A DNA stretch of 10,101 bases from NCBI GenBank assembly GCA_934526015.1, contig CAKSZY010000049.1, forward strand, positions 1 through 10,101. The letters are read 5' to 3'. Below the pieces are notes generated by a model. It was not told where the DNA came from. It searched no databases and saw only the letters and a program-made list of their open reading frames with translations. Made by a program: the position numbers and the translations under genes. Below are positions 7,390 through 10,101 of the stretch, piece after piece. Positions within the stretch are counted from its first letter, which is position 1, and every line of letters starts with the position of its first letter. This stretch comes from an uncultured Dokdonella sp. (lineage in GTDB: Bacteria > Pseudomonadota > Gammaproteobacteria > Xanthomonadales > Rhodanobacteraceae).

Positions 7390-7434
7390 CCGCTGCCTCC
7401 GCGGCGACGGCAGGCGCGGCCCGCCATGCCGCGA

Positions 7435-8040
7435 TCAGAAGCGCGGCTGCACGAGCTGGCCGAGAAAGGCGCTGACCAGGCGCGGCTCCATCGCCGCGAG
7501 GAACAGCGCGCCGTAGGCGGCGCCCCACAGGTGTGCACTGTGGTTGATGTTGTCGGTGCCGCGCCGGTCCATGTAGATCGAGTAGGCGATGTAGATGACC
7601 GCGTAGACGATCGCCGGGCATGGCACGAAGAAGATCAGGATCGTCGCCCACGGGTTGATCAGCACGAAGCCGAACAGGGCCGCCGACACCGCGCCGGAGG
7701 CGCCGAGGCTGCGATAGGCCGGGTTGCCGGCGTTCTTGATGTAGGTCGGCAGGATCGCCACCACGATCGCCGACAGGTAGAAGGCGATGAATCCGATCGT
7801 GCCGATGTAGCCGGACACGAAGTTCTCGATGTAGCGGCCGAAGAAATACAAGGTGATCATGTTGAACGCGAGATGCATGCCGTCGGCGTGGATGAAGCCG
7901 TGACTGAGCAGGCGGTAGTACTGCTTGCCGCGCTTGATCGCCGGTGGCCACAGGATCAACCGGTCGATCAGTTGCGGGTTGTTGAAACCGGCGAACGAAA
8001 CGACGCAGGTGACGAGGATGATGGCGAAGGTGGCGATCAT
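7435..8040 (-). CDS. Rhomboid family intramembrane serine protease
   Basis: A 201-residue polytopic inner-membrane protein with the minimal six-helix rhomboid layout, helices near 3-19, 57-73, 78-98, 111-130, 131-154 and 168-188. The catalytic serine is S115 in LGASGAVSA and the catalytic histidine H170 in HSAHLWG. H56 and N60 in HLAFN correspond to the oxyanion-side HxxxN of GlpG. All active-site residues are present, so it should be an active intramembrane protease; the substrate is unknown. No cytoplasmic GlpG-type N-terminal domain is present. It lies 30 bases downstream of the GFA-like gene on the same strand and is convergent with the cytochrome gene, 45 bases apart. No good Shine-Dalgarno precedes the ATG, so the start is slightly uncertain and coupling to the upstream gene is possible. 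Confidence 0.93.
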   Translation of the reverse strand: MIATFAIILVTCVVSFAGFNNPQLIDRLILWPPAIKRGKQYYRLLSHGFIHADGMHLAFNMITLYFFGRYIENFVSGYIGTIGFIAFYLSAIVVAILPTYIKNAGNPAYRSLGASGAVSAALFGFVLINPWATILIFFVPCPAIVYAVIYIAYSIYMDRRGTDNINHSAHLWGAAYGALFLAAMEPRLVSAFLGQLVQPRF

Positions 8041-8070
8041 GGGCGGGCGGGATCCGTCGACAGGGAAAGG

Positions 8071-8412
8071 TCAGAGACTGCGGCCGTCGACCTGGCGGAT
8101 CGCCAGGGCATGGACGTCGACGTCATCGAGACAGCGCACGTTGACCGCGAGCATCGGCGTGCCGTCCGGCGCGTTCGCCGCACCGTGGGTCGCGCATCCG
8201 CAGGTCGGGCAGAAGTGGTGGGCGATGTGCATCTTGTTGAAACGGTAGGCCGTGGAGGCATCCGCGCTGAAGCGCACGCGGGCGCTCGGCACGAACCAGA
8301 GCAGATAGCCGCGCCGGCTGCACAGCGAGCAGTTGCACTCGATGGCGCCCTCGATCGCGGCATCGACCTCGAAGGCGATCGCCCCGCAATGACAACTGCC
8401 GTGATGGGCCAT
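8071..8412 (-). CDS. GFA / CENP-V family zinc-binding protein
   Basis: A 113-residue cytoplasmic protein of the family named after glutathione-dependent formaldehyde-activating enzyme (Gfa). The cysteine pattern is complete for two zinc sites: C7-H-C9, C26-N-C28-x-x-C31, then C68-x-x-C71-x-C73 in FCPTCGC. AGGAG six bases before the ATG at 8412 decides this start over the upstream in-frame ATG at 8559. Family members bind glutathione adducts or act as S-(hydroxymethyl)glutathione synthases, but most small paralogues are uncharacterised and formaldehyde activation should not be assumed. No formaldehyde dehydrogenase is nearby. It is probably co-transcribed with the rhomboid gene downstream, and it is divergent from the flavoprotein gene with a 74-base gap that contains a strong hairpin. 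Confidence 0.9.
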   Translation of the reverse strand: MAHHGSCHCGAIAFEVDAAIEGAIECNCSLCSRRGYLLWFVPSARVRFSADASTAYRFNKMHIAHHFCPTCGCATHGAANAPDGTPMLAVNVRCLDDVDVHALAIRQVDGRSL

Positions 8413-8437
8413 GGCGGACTCCTCGGGATGCGGGGCG

Positions 8438-8483
8438 GCGAGTATCGCATCCGCCCGCAGGGGCGGATACCTGCGAGCATCGC
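8438..8483. promoter_or_regulatory. Hairpin flanked by direct repeats in a divergent promoter region
   Basis: ATCCGCCC (8449-8456) and GGGCGGAT (8461-8468) form a perfect 8-bp inverted repeat with a GCAG loop. It is bracketed by two 11-base direct repeats, GCGAGTATCGC (8438-8448) and GCGAGCATCGC (8473-8483), which differ at one base. The whole structure fills most of the 74-base gap between the GFA-like gene and the flavoprotein gene, so it could serve as an operator for both. The second direct repeat ends three bases before the flavoprotein ATG and would overlap its ribosome-binding region. Confidence 0.45.
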
Positions 8484-8486
8484 CGC

Positions 8487-9779
8487 ATGAACGATTCCGC
8501 GATGCCCCTGGTCGTGGTCGGCGGGGGGCCGGCCGGCCTGATGGCCGCCGAAGCCGCACGCAGTCTCGGTGTCGAGGTCGAACTCCACGATGCCATGGGT
8601 TCGGTCGGCCGCAAGCTGCTGGTGGCCGGCAAGGGCGGCCTGAACCTGACCCATGCGGAACCGCGCGCGGCCTTTGTCGAGCGCTACGGTGCCCGTGCCG
8701 ACGCCGTGGCGGACTGGCTCGACGCCCTCGACGCCGGCGCCCTGCGCGAGTGGGCCCGCGGGCTCGGCGTGGAGACCTTCGTCGGCACCTCCGGACGCGT
8801 GTTCCCGCTCGACCTCAAGGCCGCACCGCTGCTGCGCCGCTGGCTGGCGCGCCTGCGCAGCGAGGGCGTGCGCTTCCACGTCCGCTCGCGCTGGCTCGGA
8901 TTCGCCGACCATGGCGCCCTGCGCTTCGCCGGCGCGGACGGCGAACGCCGCGTCGAGGCCGCTGCCGTCGTGCTCGCCCTCGGTGGCGCGAGTTGGCCGG
9001 TGCTGGGATCCGATGGCGCCTGGACCGGCGAAATCGCCCGCCTCGGCATCGGGGTCGCCCCGCTGGTACCGGCCAACTGCGGCTTCGACGTCGCCTGGAG
9101 CGATCACCTGCGCGCGCGTTTCGCCGGCGCACCGGTGAAGCCGGTGGCGATCCGCTGGACCGGTGCCGATGGCACGACGATCCGCCGCCAGGGCGAGTTC
9201 GTGGTCAGCGCTGACGGCATCGAAGGCAGTCTCGTCTATGCCTTCTCGGCAGCCCTGCGCGACGCGATCGCGGCGCAGGGCAGCGCAACGATTGCGCTCG
9301 ATCTCGCCCCGACGCGCGAGGAAGCGGTCCTGCGTGAAGCGCTCGCGGCGCCGCGCAACGGCCGCTCGCTGGCCGAACACCTGCGTCGCCGGGCCGGCAT
9401 CGACGGGGTCAAGGCCGCCCTGCTGCGCGAACTCGCACCCGCCGACGCGCTGGCCGATCCCGAGCGGCTGGCCGCCCTGCTGAAGGCATTGCCGCTGCAA
9501 CTGCACTCGCCGCGGCCACTGGCCGAAGCGATCAGCACCGCCGGCGGCGTGCGTCTCGAGGCGCTCGATGACGCGTTGATGGTGCGCTCGCGTCCCGGCC
9601 TCTTCTGTGCCGGCGAGATGCTCGACTGGGAAGCACCGACCGGCGGTTACCTGCTGACCGCCGCGATGGCGAGCGGACGCATCGCCGGCACCGCCGCAGC
9701 ACGCTGGATGCTTGCCGGGCGCGCGCAGCAGGGCAAGGTCCGCTCTGCCCCAGACGGAGAATCAGGCGGGCTTCCGTAG
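8487..9779 (+). CDS. FAD-dependent oxidoreductase, HI0933 / TIGR03862 type
   Basis: A 430-residue flavoprotein of the HI0933-like group of NAD(P)/FAD-dependent oxidoreductases. The dinucleotide motif GGGPAG is at 12-17. GRKLLVAGKGGLNLTH (41-56) is the group's signature, and GEMLDWEAPTGGYLLTAAMAS at 376-396 closes the FAD site. It lacks the CN or RC-N variant seen in some close relatives (here KGGLNLT), which points to the TIGR03862 branch. Physiological substrates of this branch are not known, and a reductase role is inferred from fold only. The start at 8487 has a weak ribosome site; M6 at 8502 is an equally possible start. The last 18 or so residues (after about 412) extend past the conserved domain and are hydrophilic. 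The TAG stop is part of a GTAG REP hairpin, which may have replaced the original 3' end. Confidence 0.9.
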   Translation: MNDSAMPLVVVGGGPAGLMAAEAARSLGVEVELHDAMGSVGRKLLVAGKGGLNLTHAEPRAAFVERYGARADAVADWLDALDAGALREWARGLGVETFVGTSGRVFPLDLKAAPLLRRWLARLRSEGVRFHVRSRWLGFADHGALRFAGADGERRVEAAAVVLALGGASWPVLGSDGAWTGEIARLGIGVAPLVPANCGFDVAWSDHLRARFAGAPVKPVAIRWTGADGTTIRRQGEFVVSADGIEGSLVYAFSAALRDAIAAQGSATIALDLAPTREEAVLREALAAPRNGRSLAEHLRRRAGIDGVKAALLRELAPADALADPERLAALLKALPLQLHSPRPLAEAISTAGGVRLEALDDALMVRSRPGLFCAGEMLDWEAPTGGYLLTAAMASGRIAGTAAARWMLAGRAQQGKVRSAPDGESGGLP

Positions 9780-9797
9780 AGCCGGGCTTGCCCGGCT
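9776..9797 (+). repeat. GTAG-type REP element overlapping a stop codon
   Basis: GTAG (9776-9779) is followed at once by AGCCGGG (9780-9786), a CTTG loop and CCCGGCT (9791-9797): a perfect 7-bp stem. GTAG followed by a GC-rich palindrome is the known form of the REP elements (SMAG in Stenotrophomonas maltophilia) dispersed by RAYT/TnpA-REP transposases. The TAG of the element is the stop codon of the flavoprotein gene. The hairpin could also stop or protect the transcript. No RAYT gene lies in the window. Confidence 0.7.
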
Positions 9798-9909
9798 AAG
9801 GCGTTGACCGTAGACGCAAGAACAGCGGAACGAGCTCCAAATACGCATTGGTATGCAGCGGTGCAAGCAGAGTTTGCGCATGCCTGTCCCTTCTCCGCGT
9901 GGCTGCGGG

Positions 9910-10053
9910 GAGAAGGTGCCCGGCAGGGCGGATGAGGGGCGCTTTCGGACTTCTTCTGCAACCGCCAATGAAGTGGCGCGTGCGCGCCGCTGCAACGTCG
10001 ATCGCACCCCACCTCCCACGGCCCCTCATCCGGTGCTGCCGCACCACCTTCTC
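9910..10053. repeat. MITE-like dispersed element, complete copy (about 144 bp)
   Basis: The left arm 9910-9940 and right arm 10021-10053 are imperfect inverted repeats. GAGAAGGT, a CGGCAG block and CGGATGAGGGGC on the left are mirrored by GCCCCTCATCCG, CTGCCG and ACCTTCTC on the right. The core (9941-10020) has no reading frame of note but contains GGCGCG-TG-CGCGCC (9975-9988). A truncated sister copy is at 234-367, and the right half recurs at 1-50. Hairpins related to the tandem units flank it on both sides (9889-9916, and from 10047). Short CCCTCATCC / CCTTCTCCCC repeats are common in intergenic DNA of many high-GC bacteria; mobility is inferred, not shown. Confidence 0.65.
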
Positions 10054-10101
10054 CCCGCTGGCGCGGGGCGAAGGGACGGCAATCGCTGTCGCAAGAATGC
10101 A
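10004..10101. repeat. 98-bp terminal direct repeat, copy 2 (identical to 1-98)
   Basis: Exact copy of the first 98 bases. It begins inside the core of the MITE-like element at 9910-10053 and runs through its right arm into the start of a tandem hairpin unit, stopping where the window stops. See the entry for 1-98. Confidence 0.9.

Noticed and set aside
7393..7413. Bidirectional terminator between the convergent cytochrome and rhomboid genes (CTGCC / GGCAG)
   Set aside because: The stem is 5 bp with an 11-base GC-rich loop and lacks T-runs on either strand.
1021..9506. Long open frames antisense to the real genes, e.g. minus 1021-2580, 2225-3817, 5372-7174 and 8037-9506, and plus 7426-8490
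   Set aside because: They lie opposite genes with complete family motifs, have arginine-, alanine- or histidine-rich low-complexity products without recognisable domains, and are expected in DNA with this GC bias.
1..10101. Complete 10-kb plasmid or phage-satellite circle
   Set aside because: No replication, partition, mobilisation, integrase or structural gene is present; the gene content is chromosomal and the overlap lies within a dispersed repeat.

Overview
The window looks like chromosomal DNA of a high-GC gammaproteobacterium in or near the Xanthomonadales (Lysobacterales), possibly Rhodanobacteraceae such as a Dokdonella relative. The basis is: strong GC bias at third codon positions, a GTAG-type REP hairpin of the kind known from Stenotrophomonas and Xanthomonas, a leucine dehydrogenase beside isovaleryl-CoA dehydrogenase (this group is rich in iso-branched fatty acids), and secreted proteins carrying an LFxxxFE motif. 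The genus is an inference; no rRNA or marker gene is present.

Layout. Positions 1-367 and 9780-10101 hold repeats and no gene: 84-bp tandem hairpin units, a MITE-like element of about 144 bp with 31-33 bp imperfect inverted ends, and a GTAG REP. The first 98 bases are identical to the last 98, so the sequence closes on itself. With ordinary chromosomal genes and no replication gene between, this is best read as an assembly loop through a dispersed repeat, not as a plasmid.

The genes, left to right, are: a small secreted protein of unknown family (425-1024, minus); a two-gene leucine catabolism operon, leucine dehydrogenase (1279-2379) and isovaleryl-CoA dehydrogenase (2417-3574); a tight three-gene export cluster of DUF1800 protein (3741-5414), Tat-exported DUF1501 protein (5426-6871) and a small secreted c-type cytochrome (6889-7389); and, convergent with it, a minus-strand pair of GFA/CENP-V-type zinc protein (8071-8412) and rhomboid protease (7435-8040). 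Divergent from that pair is a HI0933/TIGR03862-type flavoprotein (8487-9779), whose stop codon lies inside the REP element.

How they work together. The leucine pair covers two steps on either side of the branched-chain keto-acid dehydrogenase step, which is not encoded here. The DUF1800-DUF1501-cytochrome cluster is the least understood part: three co-directional genes 11 and 17 bases apart whose products are all exported, by two different routes, with one heme-binding member. It is the best candidate here for an uncharacterised multi-protein system. DUF1800/DUF1501 pairs are already widespread, so the new part is the cytochrome partner and the shared LFxxxFE motif.
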